Part shown: positions 25,549 to 34,370 of the stretch, in pieces
How positions within the stretch are numbered: the stretch's first letter is position 1
Layout: each line of letters opens with the position of its first letter
Assembly (NCBI GenBank): GCA_002406015.1
Contig: DHMX01000035.1
Coordinates: 1 to 44,754 of the forward strand
Direction: 5' to 3'
DNA: 44,754 bases
From: Lachnospiraceae bacterium UBA4631
GTDB lineage: Bacteria > Bacillota > Clostridia > Lachnospirales > Lachnospiraceae
The notes under the pieces: model-generated
The model's input: the letters and a program-made list of their open reading frames with translations, nothing else
What the model was told of the DNA's origin: nothing
The model's database searches: none
Translations under genes and position numbers: made by a program

Positions 25549-27105
25549 TTATGCTTCCTGACTGTTCTTATCACTGACAACCTTTGCTGCTTCAAATTCC
25601 TGCTGTATCTCAGCATCCGGAGCTTTGGTCAGCAGACTTACAACTATAATCAGAATCAAGGATACTAAGAATGCCGGCAACAGCTCATAGATATTCCAGA
25701 CACCGCCCAAAGGCCGTACTGCATATTTCCATACAAATACCATAACACCGCCGCCAATCATACCAGCTAAGGCTCCCCATTTATTACTGCGTTTCCAGAA
25801 TAATGCACACAGGGTAACTGCTCCAAAAGCTCCGCCAAAGCCAGCCCAAGCAAAGGATACAATACCGAATACACTGGAATCCGGGTCTCTTGCAAGGATG
25901 ACACCGATTAAGCTGATAACTATAATTGTGATTCTTGCAATCAATAGACTCTGCTTTTCCGATAATTTCACACGGAAAAATTCCTGTACAATATTCTGTG
26001 ATACACTGGATGCGGCTGCCAACATCTGACTGTCTGCTGTTGACATGGTTGCAGCTAAGATTCCGGCAAGAATTAAACCTGCTACAATAGCCGGTAATAC
26101 ACCCTGCTGGCTAATCAAACCTGCGATTTTAACAATTACCGTTTCACTGGCACTGCCTTCCAATACATCTAAGGCTCCTGCCTTTGTCATTCCCAGACCT
26201 ACTACTCCGATAAAGATAGCAACCGACATTGCAATAAATACCCAGACAGTTGCAATTCTTCTTGAAATTACAAGCTTCTTTTCATCCTTAATTGCCATGA
26301 ACCGTAATAAAATGTGCGGCATACCAAAATAGCCGAGTCCCCATGCCGTTGTTGATATAATGGTTAAGAATCCATATGGTGTTGCGGTTCCGGTTTCTAC
26401 ATTATGGCTTGCAGTCATCGTAAAATATCCGGCAAGACTTTTGGCATTTTCCATAACGGCATCCATACCGCCTGCTTTTCCGACACCAAAGCACACAACT
26501 ACTACCAAGGCAACTGTCATAACAATACTCTGAACCAAATCGGTGGTGGATACTGCCCGGAATCCACCCATAATCGTATAACCGACAATAACCGCAGCAG
26601 ATACCAGCATTGCTACCGTATAATTTACACCAAATAAACTGTTAAACAGCTTTCCGCAGGCTGCAAAGCCGGATGCGGTATATGGTATAAAGAATACAAT
26701 AATGACCAGTGCGGAAATCGCATTTAATACATTACTCTTATCATGGTATCTCTTTGAATAAAATTCAGGCACCGTAATGGCATTGATATTCGCAGAATAA
26801 CGCCGAAGCTTTCTTGCTACAATCAACCAGTTGAGCCATGTACCGACTCCCAGACCGATAGCGGTCCATCCCGGATCTGCAATACCGCTTAAATACGCTA
26901 AGCCCGGCATTCCCATTAACAACCAACTGGACATATCGCTGGCTTCCGCACTCATAGCGGTTACCAACGGACCCATTTTTCTTCCGCCCAGATAAAAGTC
27001 CTCGCTGCTGCTGTTCTTTTTGCTGAACACAAAACCGATTGCCAACATTGCCAGCAGATACACTACAATTGTTGCAATGATACAAAAATTAATTGTTGAA
27101 ATCAT
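25549..27105 (-). CDS. Sodium/solute symporter, PutP-like
   Basis: A 518-residue member of the SSF (LeuT-fold) family with about 13 membrane segments. Visible family features are SSEDFYLGGRKMGPLVTAMSAEASDMSSWL near the N-terminus, the GGFRAVSTTDLVQ stretch, and STADSQMLAAASSVSQNI, which contains the Ser/Thr of the second sodium site. The pattern is that of proline symporters. The start at 27105 has CGAGGAGAG at good spacing; an in-frame ATG at 27147 has no ribosome site and lies in an operator-like region, so I reject it. It is transcribed with the NCS2 permease gene. Confidence 0.9.
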   Translation of the reverse strand: MISTINFCIIATIVVYLLAMLAIGFVFSKKNSSSEDFYLGGRKMGPLVTAMSAEASDMSSWLLMGMPGLAYLSGIADPGWTAIGLGVGTWLNWLIVARKLRRYSANINAITVPEFYSKRYHDKSNVLNAISALVIIVFFIPYTASGFAACGKLFNSLFGVNYTVAMLVSAAVIVGYTIMGGFRAVSTTDLVQSIVMTVALVVVVCFGVGKAGGMDAVMENAKSLAGYFTMTASHNVETGTATPYGFLTIISTTAWGLGYFGMPHILLRFMAIKDEKKLVISRRIATVWVFIAMSVAIFIGVVGLGMTKAGALDVLEGSASETVIVKIAGLISQQGVLPAIVAGLILAGILAATMSTADSQMLAAASSVSQNIVQEFFRVKLSEKQSLLIARITIIVISLIGVILARDPDSSVFGIVSFAWAGFGGAFGAVTLCALFWKRSNKWGALAGMIGGGVMVFVWKYAVRPLGGVWNIYELLPAFLVSLILIIVVSLLTKAPDAEIQQEFEAAKVVSDKNSQEA

Positions 27106-27127
27106 TTTTCTCTCTCCTCGTATAAAA

Positions 27128-27165
27128 TAGCATATCCAGTTTAGCATATGCCCTGTATCATATGC
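27128..27165. promoter_or_regulatory. Operator-like repeat cluster and putative promoter of the symporter gene
   Basis: GCATATG and CATATGC form a perfect 7-bp inverted repeat (27144-27150, 27159-27165). The motif TAGCATAT also occurs twice in direct orientation, at 27128 and 27142, 14 bp apart. On the minus strand TTGCAT and TAAACT, 18 nt apart, overlap the inverted repeat. The adjacent HTH-AbrB regulator is a natural candidate to bind here. Confidence 0.4.
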
Positions 27166-27173
27166 AAGATTTT

Positions 27174-27596
27174 TTAATTATCGGTCGCTGTGCGGAACTG
27201 TTTTACCATTTCCATAAAGTCCTTTTCATTGATGAGTGCAAGCCCTTGTGTTTCATCCCCAAGTACAATTAATTTATCTCCCGGAGCTATATTAAATATC
27301 TTTCTAGCTTTTGCGGGTATTACAATCTGCCCCTTCTCTCCAACCTTCACCATGCCGAATATATGCTTTCCCTTCGGCGGTACTCCAAGCCCGCCGATTT
27401 CTTTATCGTAATTTACCAAATCATCCAGCGACACATCAAATATTTCCGCAAGCATTTTACACTTGTCTATATCCGGAAGCGACTCGCCTGTTTCATACTT
27501 GGAAAGCGTCTGCCTGCTAATCTGTAATTTTTCCGCAAGCTCCTCCTGTGATAAATTATTTATTTTTCGTAATGCTATCAGATTGTCTTTGAACAT
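27174..27596 (-). CDS. HTH (XRE) plus SpoVT/AbrB-domain transcriptional regulator
   Basis: A 140-residue regulator with two DNA-binding domains. Residues 3-62 are an XRE/Cro helix-turn-helix (LSQEELAEKLQISRQTLSKYE). Residues 78-120 are a swapped-hairpin SpoVT/AbrB domain (VGEKGQIVIPAKARKIF). The start at 27596 has GAAGGAGAAG upstream and overlaps the acyltransferase gene end by 41 bp. A longer in-frame start at 27686 is inside that gene and has no ribosome site. It probably controls the transporter genes just downstream, where repeats at 27128-27165 lie. Confidence 0.88.
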   Translation of the reverse strand: MFKDNLIALRKINNLSQEELAEKLQISRQTLSKYETGESLPDIDKCKMLAEIFDVSLDDLVNYDKEIGGLGVPPKGKHIFGMVKVGEKGQIVIPAKARKIFNIAPGDKLIVLGDETQGLALINEKDFMEMVKQFRTATDN

Positions 27597-28671
27597 CCTT
27601 TTTCTTCTCCTTCTTAATTCCCAATACACACCAACGGATAACCGGTATCCGGGATATAATTGCATAGAGTAATAATCCGCCTCCAAAAGCTGCTACGGCA
27701 GAAATCAGATATACCGCTATTCCCTTCATATGCAGATAAGTCACACAGATGTATGCCGTTGCCGACAGGGTTAGATAGTGGAATACATATAATCCAAAGC
27801 TTCTTTTTGTCATAAATGTTGCAAACGCTCCAGTCTTGTTGCCCCACCGTTTCATTGACCCGATAATTGCCAGACAGGCTACCCAAGCATAGGCAATTGC
27901 AAGCGGACAATTTACATAAGGCACTACTGCGTAATTCGTACCCATATAGAAATAAACATAAGCAATACCCAAAAGCACTGCTGCTATCAGAAGTAACCAG
28001 TTATATTTCATAAGTCTGTCTGTAACCTCTTCATGGGAAAGCACATAATAGCCTAATAAAAAGCTAAAGATATAAATACCAAACCGATATACGGCAACTA
28101 CCGGCATATTCAGAATCTGTGCGGCTCCCCACACAGCAATTCCCAGAAGCAGTAATACGATTATATTTGTCCGTCTGCCTAATTCAAGCAGCCGGTTCTT
28201 CTCTATTTTCCGAATAAGGATTAAGAAAATCGAACATATCCACAGCACTTGAAGTGTCCACAATACGCCTGTACCGGAAACCACCATAATCGGATATAGA
28301 ATAAATACGGGAACGGTATCCGGAATGTTTTCAAATGCATTGCTGATTGCCATATTTATATATCCCTGAAGCCAGCCGAATACAAACAAACCGATTGTAG
28401 ACGGCACCAGAAGCTTCCTCGTTCTGGCACGCAGAAACTCCTTATTGCTATGCTGTTCCAGATAATAGTTTGCACACATACCGCTGACAATGAAAAACAG
28501 TACCATAAACCATGGATACAGTATGTACATAATGGTATCCTGCCCATGAAACTCCGTAATCGGTCCTATGACTCCGTCTGTTATCACTCCGTTAAACATA
28601 TAGATAATGTGATACAATACCACCAGAAGAACCGTTCCCCAGCGGATATTGTCTAAATAATGCTTTCTCAT
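27556..28671 (-). CDS. Acyltransferase family 3 membrane protein
   Basis: A 371-residue integral membrane acyltransferase of the OafA/YrhL type (PF01757), with about ten membrane segments. The conserved Arg10 and His21, ten residues apart at the end of the first helix (IRWGTVLLVVLYH), match the family motif proposed to be catalytic. Such proteins O-acetylate or succinylate cell-surface sugars or small molecules. The last 41 bp overlap the regulator gene. A TATAAT lies upstream around 28700-28706 with a weak -35. The substrate is unknown. Confidence 0.85.
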   Translation of the reverse strand: MRKHYLDNIRWGTVLLVVLYHIIYMFNGVITDGVIGPITEFHGQDTIMYILYPWFMVLFFIVSGMCANYYLEQHSNKEFLRARTRKLLVPSTIGLFVFGWLQGYINMAISNAFENIPDTVPVFILYPIMVVSGTGVLWTLQVLWICSIFLILIRKIEKNRLLELGRRTNIIVLLLLGIAVWGAAQILNMPVVAVYRFGIYIFSFLLGYYVLSHEEVTDRLMKYNWLLLIAAVLLGIAYVYFYMGTNYAVVPYVNCPLAIAYAWVACLAIIGSMKRWGNKTGAFATFMTKRSFGLYVFHYLTLSATAYICVTYLHMKGIAVYLISAVAAFGGGLLLYAIISRIPVIRWCVLGIKKEKKKDVQRQSDSITKNK

Positions 28672-28883
28672 ACTTTTACCACCTTTGCTACTTTTTTTTA
28701 CAATTATAGCAAAGCACTTATCTATCCTCTACCAATCAGAGTTAACATATAAACAGAAACTCTGTTAAAAATAGTTGCAGTCTAATAAAGCGTATACATA
28801 TGTGTCCTTCCAGAACTCTCATATATGACTCCTGCTTCCTATTCAAAGTTTTTCTATATTGCTTCCATAATTACTTCTACATA

Positions 28884-29672
28884 TTATTTTAAGGTGAGTT
28901 CTGCAATTGAAACATAATGCAATATTTCAAAGGTCTCATTTGCGGTATTCTCAAGCATCCTTTTATGCTCCTCCTCCCATTTTGCCAATACAGCCTTCGA
29001 CATCGATGCACCTACACCTCTGCATGCCCGCATTCTTCCATGCCAAGAAGCTCTGGTAAACGGAACCCGCACATCAAATTCTTCCTGTAATGTAATATCA
29101 AAATACTCTGAATATTCATCCGGAATCCATATGTGCTTTCTGGTATCTCCACATCCGGTCCAGTCAGGATTATATTTTAGTATAATTTCCTCGCTCTTTC
29201 CTGCAATCTTATCTTCAAACGGAAGCCATCCCATATAGAGGACAAGAAATTTCCCGCCCGGCTTCAGAAGTCTGGCAAGCTTCGGTGCCACCAGCTTATG
29301 ATTCAGATACCAGATACACTGACAGGCAGTAATTACATCAAAGGTCTTATCCGGATATTCCACATCTTCTGCGGAGCATAACCGAAAATCAATGTCCATA
29401 TGATGTTCTCTTGCAAGAAGCTTTGCCTGTGTAATCTGTCCTTCTGAGCTATCGATTCCGCTCCAACTTGCACCATACCGATACATATTACGCGGAAGCA
29501 CACCGGTTCCGGTGCCAATATCTAAAACTCTCTGCCCGCTTACACAAAGACCTCTGGAAATTATTTTATCGTAAAACGCCTGCGGATAAATATCTCTGTA
29601 CTTTGCATAGTCTGCGGAGGTTTTTCCCCAGTCAAACGCTTTTCCGTTATCAATCCTTTGTATCTCTTCCAT
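28884..29672 (-). CDS. Class I SAM-dependent methyltransferase
   Basis: A 262-residue methyltransferase. The SAM motif I is VLDIGTGTGVLPRNM (about 49-63), motif II acid follows in WSGIDSSEGQI, then AEDVEYPDKTFDVITA, and KPGGKFLVLY as motif for the post-II strand. The C-terminal part beyond about residue 150 forms the substrate cap and is not recognised. It resembles the small-molecule UbiE/Methyltransf_11 group. RBS AGGAGACTT supports the start. It is divergent from the GntR operon and stands alone. Confidence 0.85.
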   Translation of the reverse strand: MEEIQRIDNGKAFDWGKTSADYAKYRDIYPQAFYDKIISRGLCVSGQRVLDIGTGTGVLPRNMYRYGASWSGIDSSEGQITQAKLLAREHHMDIDFRLCSAEDVEYPDKTFDVITACQCIWYLNHKLVAPKLARLLKPGGKFLVLYMGWLPFEDKIAGKSEEIILKYNPDWTGCGDTRKHIWIPDEYSEYFDITLQEEFDVRVPFTRASWHGRMRACRGVGASMSKAVLAKWEEEHKRMLENTANETFEILHYVSIAELTLK

Positions 29673-29778
29673 ATAAGTCTCCTTTCTCCTGTTTTGCGAA
29701 ATAATGGCTTGAAATTTATACCATTATCCCACAATACCGAAATTGAGGAAACCCTATTTTTTGTTTATCTGCTAACAA

Positions 29779-29823
29779 ACAGTATATAACACTTGACAGC
29801 AGTTATATACTGTTATATACTGT
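29779..29823 (+). promoter_or_regulatory. Promoter and operator repeats of the GntR/ABC operon
   Basis: A near-consensus promoter, TTGACA (29793-29798), 17 nt, TATACT (29816-29821), is covered by a 12-mer: ACAGTATATAAC at 29779-29790 and its complement GTTATATACTGT at 29802-29813 and 29812-29823. The inverted pair flanks the -35 and the third copy covers the -10, as expected for repression by the first gene product. Confidence 0.75.
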
Positions 29824-29850
29824 TTATCGCAAAGAAGGAGGTCATTACCA

Positions 29851-30222
29851 ATGAATATTATCATTAACTCATCTTTGATGATTCCTATTTACGAGCAAAT
29901 TGTAGACCAGATAAAAACGCTTATACGCAATGAGGAATTAAAGGAAAACGACTGCTTACCTTCTGTCCGTACTTTATCAAGAGAATTAAAAATAAGTGCC
30001 TTAACGGTGAAAAAAGCATATGACACACTTGAACAGGAGGGCTTCACAGAAACCATACATGGAAAAGGAACTTATGTAACAACTGCAAATACGGAACTCT
30101 TATTAGAGGAGCAAAAACGGGAATTGGAAGAAGATTTAGAACGGGCAATTTTAAAGGGTCGGCGTTGCGGAATTAGTGATGCTGATATAAAGAGCTTATT
30201 TGAACTGATTTTGGAGGGCTGA
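29851..30222 (+). CDS. GntR family regulator, YtrA type
   Basis: A 123-residue repressor. The winged helix-turn-helix is at about 10-75 (IYEQIVDQIKTLI, LPSVRTLSRELKISALTVKKAYDTLEQEG, GKGTYV), followed by a short C-terminal helical tail of the YtrA subfamily, without an effector domain. YtrA-type regulators control the ABC genes beside them. It starts behind AAGGAGG and ends 3 nt before the ATPase gene. Repeats over its promoter (29779-29823) suggest autoregulation. Confidence 0.92.
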   Translation: MNIIINSSLMIPIYEQIVDQIKTLIRNEELKENDCLPSVRTLSRELKISALTVKKAYDTLEQEGFTETIHGKGTYVTTANTELLLEEQKRELEEDLERAILKGRRCGISDADIKSLFELILEG

Positions 30223-30225
30223 TAG

Positions 30226-31077
30226 ATGTTACGAATTGAACATTTACAAAAACACTATGATAATTTTTCTTTAGATTGTTCCTTGGAGGTTCCGGCAGGA
30301 CATATAACCGGACTCATCGGACAAAACGGTGCCGGAAAAAGCACCACTTTTAAGGCAATCTTAGGCTTGATTTCGACGGACGGAGGAACGATTACCATTC
30401 TCGGAAAGGATTTACGGGCATTTACCCCTAATGATAAAGAAGCCTTGGGCGTTGCTCTTTCTGACTCCGGCTTCAGCGGTTATTTAACTGTTCAGGATAT
30501 TATTCCTGTATTAAAAAATCTGTATCCGGGCTTTGATGCTCCTTTCTTTACGGAACAGCTGCAGAAATTCCAGTTGCCGCTTCATAAGAAAATCAAGGAT
30601 TTTTCAACAGGGATGAAAGCAAAGTTAAACATGCTTATTGCTATTTCTCATAATGCAAAGCTATTAATTTTAGATGAACCGACAGCCGGCTTAGATGTAA
30701 TTGCCAGAGACGAATTGCTGGAGCTGCTAAGAGAATTTATGGAGTCCGATGAAGAACGTGCTATCCTTATCAGCTCTCATATTTCCAGTGATTTAGAAAC
30801 GCTGTGCGATGACATTTATATGATACATAACGGCAGGATAATCCTGCATGAAGATACAGATGTGCTATTGAGTAACTACGCATTGTTAAAGGTGGATGAC
30901 ACACAGTTTCAAAATATGGATAAGCAATATCTGATACGTTTCAAAAAAGAACCTTACGGATATAGCTGTCTGACAAATCAAAAACAGTATTATCTGGAAA
31001 ATTACCCGAACATTGCAACCGAACAGGGAAGCATAGACGGAATTATTACTATGATGATAAGGGGGCAGAAAGCATGA
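30226..31077 (+). CDS. ABC transporter ATP-binding protein, YtrB-like
   Basis: A 283-residue ATPase with Walker A GQNGAGKS (32-39), signature FSTGMKAKL (where many have LSGG), Walker B LLILDEP, D-loop TAGLD and H-loop SSHISSD. The TGMK form of the signature and the C-terminal extension are typical of YtrB and bacitracin/lantibiotic-type ABC-2 systems. It sits in an operon with GntR upstream and the ABC-2 permease downstream (ATGA overlap of 4 bp). Substrate unknown; cell-wall antibiotic response is typical of relatives. Confidence 0.92.
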   Translation: MLRIEHLQKHYDNFSLDCSLEVPAGHITGLIGQNGAGKSTTFKAILGLISTDGGTITILGKDLRAFTPNDKEALGVALSDSGFSGYLTVQDIIPVLKNLYPGFDAPFFTEQLQKFQLPLHKKIKDFSTGMKAKLNMLIAISHNAKLLILDEPTAGLDVIARDELLELLREFMESDEERAILISSHISSDLETLCDDIYMIHNGRIILHEDTDVLLSNYALLKVDDTQFQNMDKQYLIRFKKEPYGYSCLTNQKQYYLENYPNIATEQGSIDGIITMMIRGQKA

Positions 31078-31727
31078 AAGGATTATTAATAAAGGATTTT
31101 AGTTTAATGAAGGGGCAAACGAGATTTTTCATTATCATAGTTGTCATTGCAATTGCAATGGGTGCTTTTTATAATAATCTATCATTTATGATAGGTTATC
31201 TACCTTTTGTCATTTCCTTATTCACACTGCCTACCATAAGCTATGATGAATTTGATAATGGTAATGCATTTTTATTCACACTGCCAATTAACCGAAAAAT
31301 CTACATCTATGAAAAGTATTGCCTTGTCTTTTTACTCGGAGGCAGTTCCTTGGTTTCGGCTACGCTGTTAGCTATTATATTCGGGATAACCAGAAACATC
31401 GCAAGCATTCCGGAAATTCTTATAACTGCCATCACTATTTTACCAATTATGCTCATTTTTCAGGCTGTCATGATACCGATTCATCTTAAATTCGGTGCCG
31501 AAAAGGGAAGACTCGTAATTATCGGTGTCTCCGGTTTCTTATTTATTCTTGGGATTTTAATCGTTAAGGCTACGGAATATCTGGGTGTGGATATACGCAC
31601 TTATATTGATAGCCTGCCTATGCTAAGTATGACATGGTTGATTGTTAGTTCCATTGCTTTTGCGATTTTGATGTTATTTATATCTATGAAAATCAGCATC
31701 ACTATTATGAACAAGAAAGAGTTTTGA
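31074..31727 (+). CDS. ABC-2 type transporter permease
   Basis: A 217-residue membrane protein with six predicted hydrophobic segments (about 18-35, 42-58, 82-105, 115-133, 142-160, 185-208) and little else, as expected for the small ABC-2 permeases that pair with YtrB-like ATPases. Start overlaps the ATPase stop by 4 bp (ATGA), so translation is probably coupled. It closes the GntR operon; a large hairpin follows at 31739-31785. Confidence 0.85.
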   Translation: MKGLLIKDFSLMKGQTRFFIIIVVIAIAMGAFYNNLSFMIGYLPFVISLFTLPTISYDEFDNGNAFLFTLPINRKIYIYEKYCLVFLLGGSSLVSATLLAIIFGITRNIASIPEILITAITILPIMLIFQAVMIPIHLKFGAEKGRLVIIGVSGFLFILGILIVKATEYLGVDIRTYIDSLPMLSMTWLIVSSIAFAILMLFISMKISITIMNKKEF

Positions 31728-31738
31728 CCGGTGTATAG

Positions 31739-31785
31739 GTTCTCTCCGAAGAATCGTGGTTTTGGAAATCTTCTTTGGAGAGAAC
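31739..31785 (+). terminator. Hairpin after the GntR/ABC operon
   Basis: GTTCTCTCC (31739-31747) pairs with GGAGAGAAC (31777-31785), and the stem continues with GAAGA and TCTTC. It begins about 11 bp after the permease stop. No good T tract follows, so it is a probable end structure without certain terminator function. Confidence 0.5.
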
Positions 31786-31849
31786 GATGCATGTTCCTCT
31801 GCTTGATGTTCTTCTGCTTGAATCTATATAGTCATTATCCGGTTTGTCT

Positions 31850-32212
31850 TTATATAGGAGTTCCTACTTCAATCAAATTTCCGTCCGGGTCATAGAACCG
31901 AATTACCTGCTGTCCCCAGCTATGTGTCATTATCGGATTTACATATTCAATCGGCTCCGGATAATTCTTTAATTTTGTATAAAACGCTTCTATATCATTT
32001 TCTTCAAAATAAAGCTCACTCATATTGTTACAGGGAATACACTCTCGATTGATAAACTGCTCCCAATACTTTATGTCTTGAAGCACAAGTCCTTCTGTCA
32101 TAATCACAGTTCCATCGTTATCCAGAATCACTTCCAGACCAAAGAGATTTTTATAGAAAGCAATTGATTTCTTCATATCCTTAACCACAATCAATACATT
32201 TTTAAGCTTCAT
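31850..32212 (-). CDS. VOC (glyoxalase/bleomycin-resistance) family protein
   Basis: A 120-residue vicinal-oxygen-chelate fold protein: two beta-alpha-beta-beta-beta modules, the first starting KLKNVLIVVKDMKKSIAFYKNLFGLEV and the last ending VIRFYDPDGNLIEVG with the usual metal-ligand Glu. Such small proteins can be lyases, dioxygenases or binding proteins for drugs. The class is clear, the substrate is not. RBS GGGAGGAAG precedes the start. It is single, convergent with the GntR operon. Confidence 0.88.
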   Translation of the reverse strand: MKLKNVLIVVKDMKKSIAFYKNLFGLEVILDNDGTVIMTEGLVLQDIKYWEQFINRECIPCNNMSELYFEENDIEAFYTKLKNYPEPIEYVNPIMTHSWGQQVIRFYDPDGNLIEVGTPI

Positions 32213-32389
32213 TTATCTTCCTCCCTGTTATCTAGAGTGCTATCTATTCATTCTATCCTTCTGCAATTGCAAATCTCTGCATTGGCTATAATTTTACCAC
32301 GTTTTACTTTGATTGGGTGGATTTTTCTATCATATAGAAGCTGTCTTGTTTTTGCCTGCCATATATCCTTACTATTTTATAAAACCAAA

Positions 32390-32962
32390 TCACAAAAAAG
32401 TATCTGCGTCAATTTTGATTGCTTCCTTGTCTGCTGCGTTTGTCTCTAAGAGTGCAATGTGGTGGAATCCAAACAGATTTGCAAGTATAGAATTTGGAAA
32501 TATCATAATCGCATCATTATATCTTGTTACTGTATCATTATAAAACTGTCGTGCCTTGCTAATCTTATCCTCTGTTTCCGACAATTCCTGCTGCAATTGT
32601 AAAAAATTTGTATTTGCCTTTAACTCCGGATATTGTTCCCCCACAGCAATTATCCGGCTTGTAAGCTTTCCGAGTGTTTCGGATGCCTGATAGGAGGACT
32701 CAATATTTCCCGCAGCCAATATTTGCGTCCGTAATTTCGTAATACTCTTTAATGTATCCTTCTCATAGCGTGCATATCCTTTTGTTGCCTCAAGCATATT
32801 CGGTATCAAGTCCGCTCTCCGTTTCAACTGCACATCGACTTGTGCCGCCTGATTGTCAACCCGATTTTTTAATATTACCAGACTATTATAACCTTTCACC
32901 GCAAATAGGAATATCATTCCTACCACCAAAACAATTTCAATTCCGATTATCCAAAATATCAT
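32390..32962 (-). CDS. LemA family protein
   Basis: A 190-residue LemA protein: one N-terminal membrane helix (4-23), then a long helical bundle with the family stretch YNSLVILKNRVDNQAAQVDVQLKRRADLIPN, split here as NRVDNQAAQVDVQLKRR and DLIPNMLEATKGYA. The C-terminus is FPNSILANLFGFHH. Function of LemA is unknown; it is repeatedly found next to DUF2207 or peptidase genes. It overlaps the 394-residue membrane-protein gene by 4 bp (ATGA). Confidence 0.92.
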   Translation of the reverse strand: MIFWIIGIEIVLVVGMIFLFAVKGYNSLVILKNRVDNQAAQVDVQLKRRADLIPNMLEATKGYARYEKDTLKSITKLRTQILAAGNIESSYQASETLGKLTSRIIAVGEQYPELKANTNFLQLQQELSETEDKISKARQFYNDTVTRYNDAIMIFPNSILANLFGFHHIALLETNAADKEAIKIDADTFL

Positions 32963-34143
32963 ATCTCTTTCCTCCTTTGCATAATCTCTCCAACAATCCT
33001 TTTATTTTCCTCTAATACAACTGCATAAATGAGATAATCATCCCACAACACCAAGGAAGCCTTTTCTGCCTCACTCAGATTGGAATAATCATGAATAAAA
33101 TTCTTCATTCCATAGATATATTCCGTATACACCTCCCCCAATTGGGTTCGTTTATACGGTGATTGCTCCTGCATTTTTCCTTGTCCGAATTTCATATACA
33201 AAACCGGAAACAACAGCAACAGAAGAAATGCACTATCTATTCCGACTACCAGAGTTAATTTCCACAAGTAATTTGGATTTCCAAATAAATACTCACTTTG
33301 TTCACCAAAAGAATCACCGGTATCCAGCTTATCCAAAACTTCTTGCTGCATTTCTCCAATAGCAAATACTATTTCCGGGATTTTTTCAAACTGTTCCTGT
33401 GGCATACGCTCCTGCAAAATTCCCTTTATCAAGCCCATACCGATAACCATACAAAATATAATTAATGCAAGTACCCATATCAGCATTATTCGTCCTTGCC
33501 TTTTGTTGGTACGTTCTATCTCCTTTGGCTGTAGAAAACGCTCTGTAATCCATCCCGCCTTCTTCACCTCTAAAACAGTCTTTTGCTCCCATGTATGTAA
33601 GACCGTCTCCTGTTTCCAATCTCCGGCTATCAAATGCTCTATTAAATATCTGTCGCTCTCCTGAAGCTTGGCATTTTCTTCTGTGGCTTCTCTTTCCTTT
33701 CTATATCCGTCCTCTGTCTGCTGAATCATTCCAAGCATTTCATACCGCAAAATACAGGCAGTCAAATCCTTATCCCGTTCCAATTGCAAATCTTCCAGCA
33801 TACTGATTGCACTTGGCGTAAGCCCGGTTAATTTATCCCGGTAATACTCCAGATTATCCATGGTAATAAAGGAACTGTTTTCAAGCACCTGCTTTTTCTG
33901 TCCCTGCAGTTTGGCATACTGCATATAAAAAGGTATGATACCAAATAAGACAGAACAAAAAGCTGCCAATAACAGAATACAAATAATTCCAGCCACAAAA
34001 TTATCCTGATTCAATCCGGCAATCGATGCCGGTCCGCCCCATATTAATAGTCCAATCATAATAATTGGGAAAATCAGAACACTTCTTTTTTGCTTTTGTT
34101 GTAACTCGTTTAGTTTTTCTGTTTGAAATACTTTTTTATTCAC
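32959..34143 (-). CDS. DUF2207-like membrane protein lacking the N-terminal extracellular domain
   Basis: A 394-residue membrane protein with helices at about 22-40, 47-72, 222-243 and 303-323. The middle (LTPSAISMLEDLQLERDKDLTACILRYEMLG) and the end (LSEAEKASLVLWDDYLIYAVVLEENKRI) resemble the C-terminal half of DUF2207 proteins, where a cytoplasmic domain follows membrane helices. The usual N-terminal extracellular beta domain is absent. Its location upstream of and overlapping lemA by 4 bp also fits the DUF2207-LemA pairing. The family call is from memory of motifs. Function unknown. Confidence 0.65.
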   Translation of the reverse strand: MNKKVFQTEKLNELQQKQKRSVLIFPIIMIGLLIWGGPASIAGLNQDNFVAGIICILLLAAFCSVLFGIIPFYMQYAKLQGQKKQVLENSSFITMDNLEYYRDKLTGLTPSAISMLEDLQLERDKDLTACILRYEMLGMIQQTEDGYRKEREATEENAKLQESDRYLIEHLIAGDWKQETVLHTWEQKTVLEVKKAGWITERFLQPKEIERTNKRQGRIMLIWVLALIIFCMVIGMGLIKGILQERMPQEQFEKIPEIVFAIGEMQQEVLDKLDTGDSFGEQSEYLFGNPNYLWKLTLVVGIDSAFLLLLLFPVLYMKFGQGKMQEQSPYKRTQLGEVYTEYIYGMKNFIHDYSNLSEAEKASLVLWDDYLIYAVVLEENKRIVGEIMQRRKEI

Positions 34144-34265
34144 GATTCCGGTTCCCTGTTAAGAATATTTTCTTTTATGTGTAACAAAAGACTGTAAATT
34201 ACATATGGTTATGCCGTAAAGAATGGGTAAAATTTGGACTATGTTTAAATAATTCTCCATTGTGC

Positions 34266-34293
34266 AAAAAAGAGACTGAACTTAATCAGTCTC
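34266..34293 (-). terminator. Rho-independent terminator after the LytTR/DUF3021 module
   Basis: GAGACTGA (minus-strand reading, 34286-34293) pairs with TCAGTCTC (34272-34279) around a 6-nt loop and is followed by a run of T (34266-34271). It is about 80 bp past the DUF3021 stop. Confidence 0.8.
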
Positions 34294-34370
34294 CTTTTAA
34301 AATAATATTATGAATGCTTATCTGATATAAAAAGCGATACTTTATCAAAATCAATAACTACCCCTAAGTA

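Noticed and set aside
27106..27147. Longer N-terminus for the symporter
   Set aside because: The upstream ATG has no ribosome site and lies in the repeat/promoter region; GAGGAGAG before 27105 settles the start.
27597..27686. Longer N-terminus for the HTH-AbrB regulator
   Set aside because: The extra residues come from the acyltransferase gene in another frame; the HTH begins right after the ATG at 27596, which has a ribosome site.
29779..29823. Start of a CRISPR-like array from the repeated GTTATATACTGT
   Set aside because: There are only three copies, in inverted and overlapping arrangement over a promoter, without spacers; an operator explains them.
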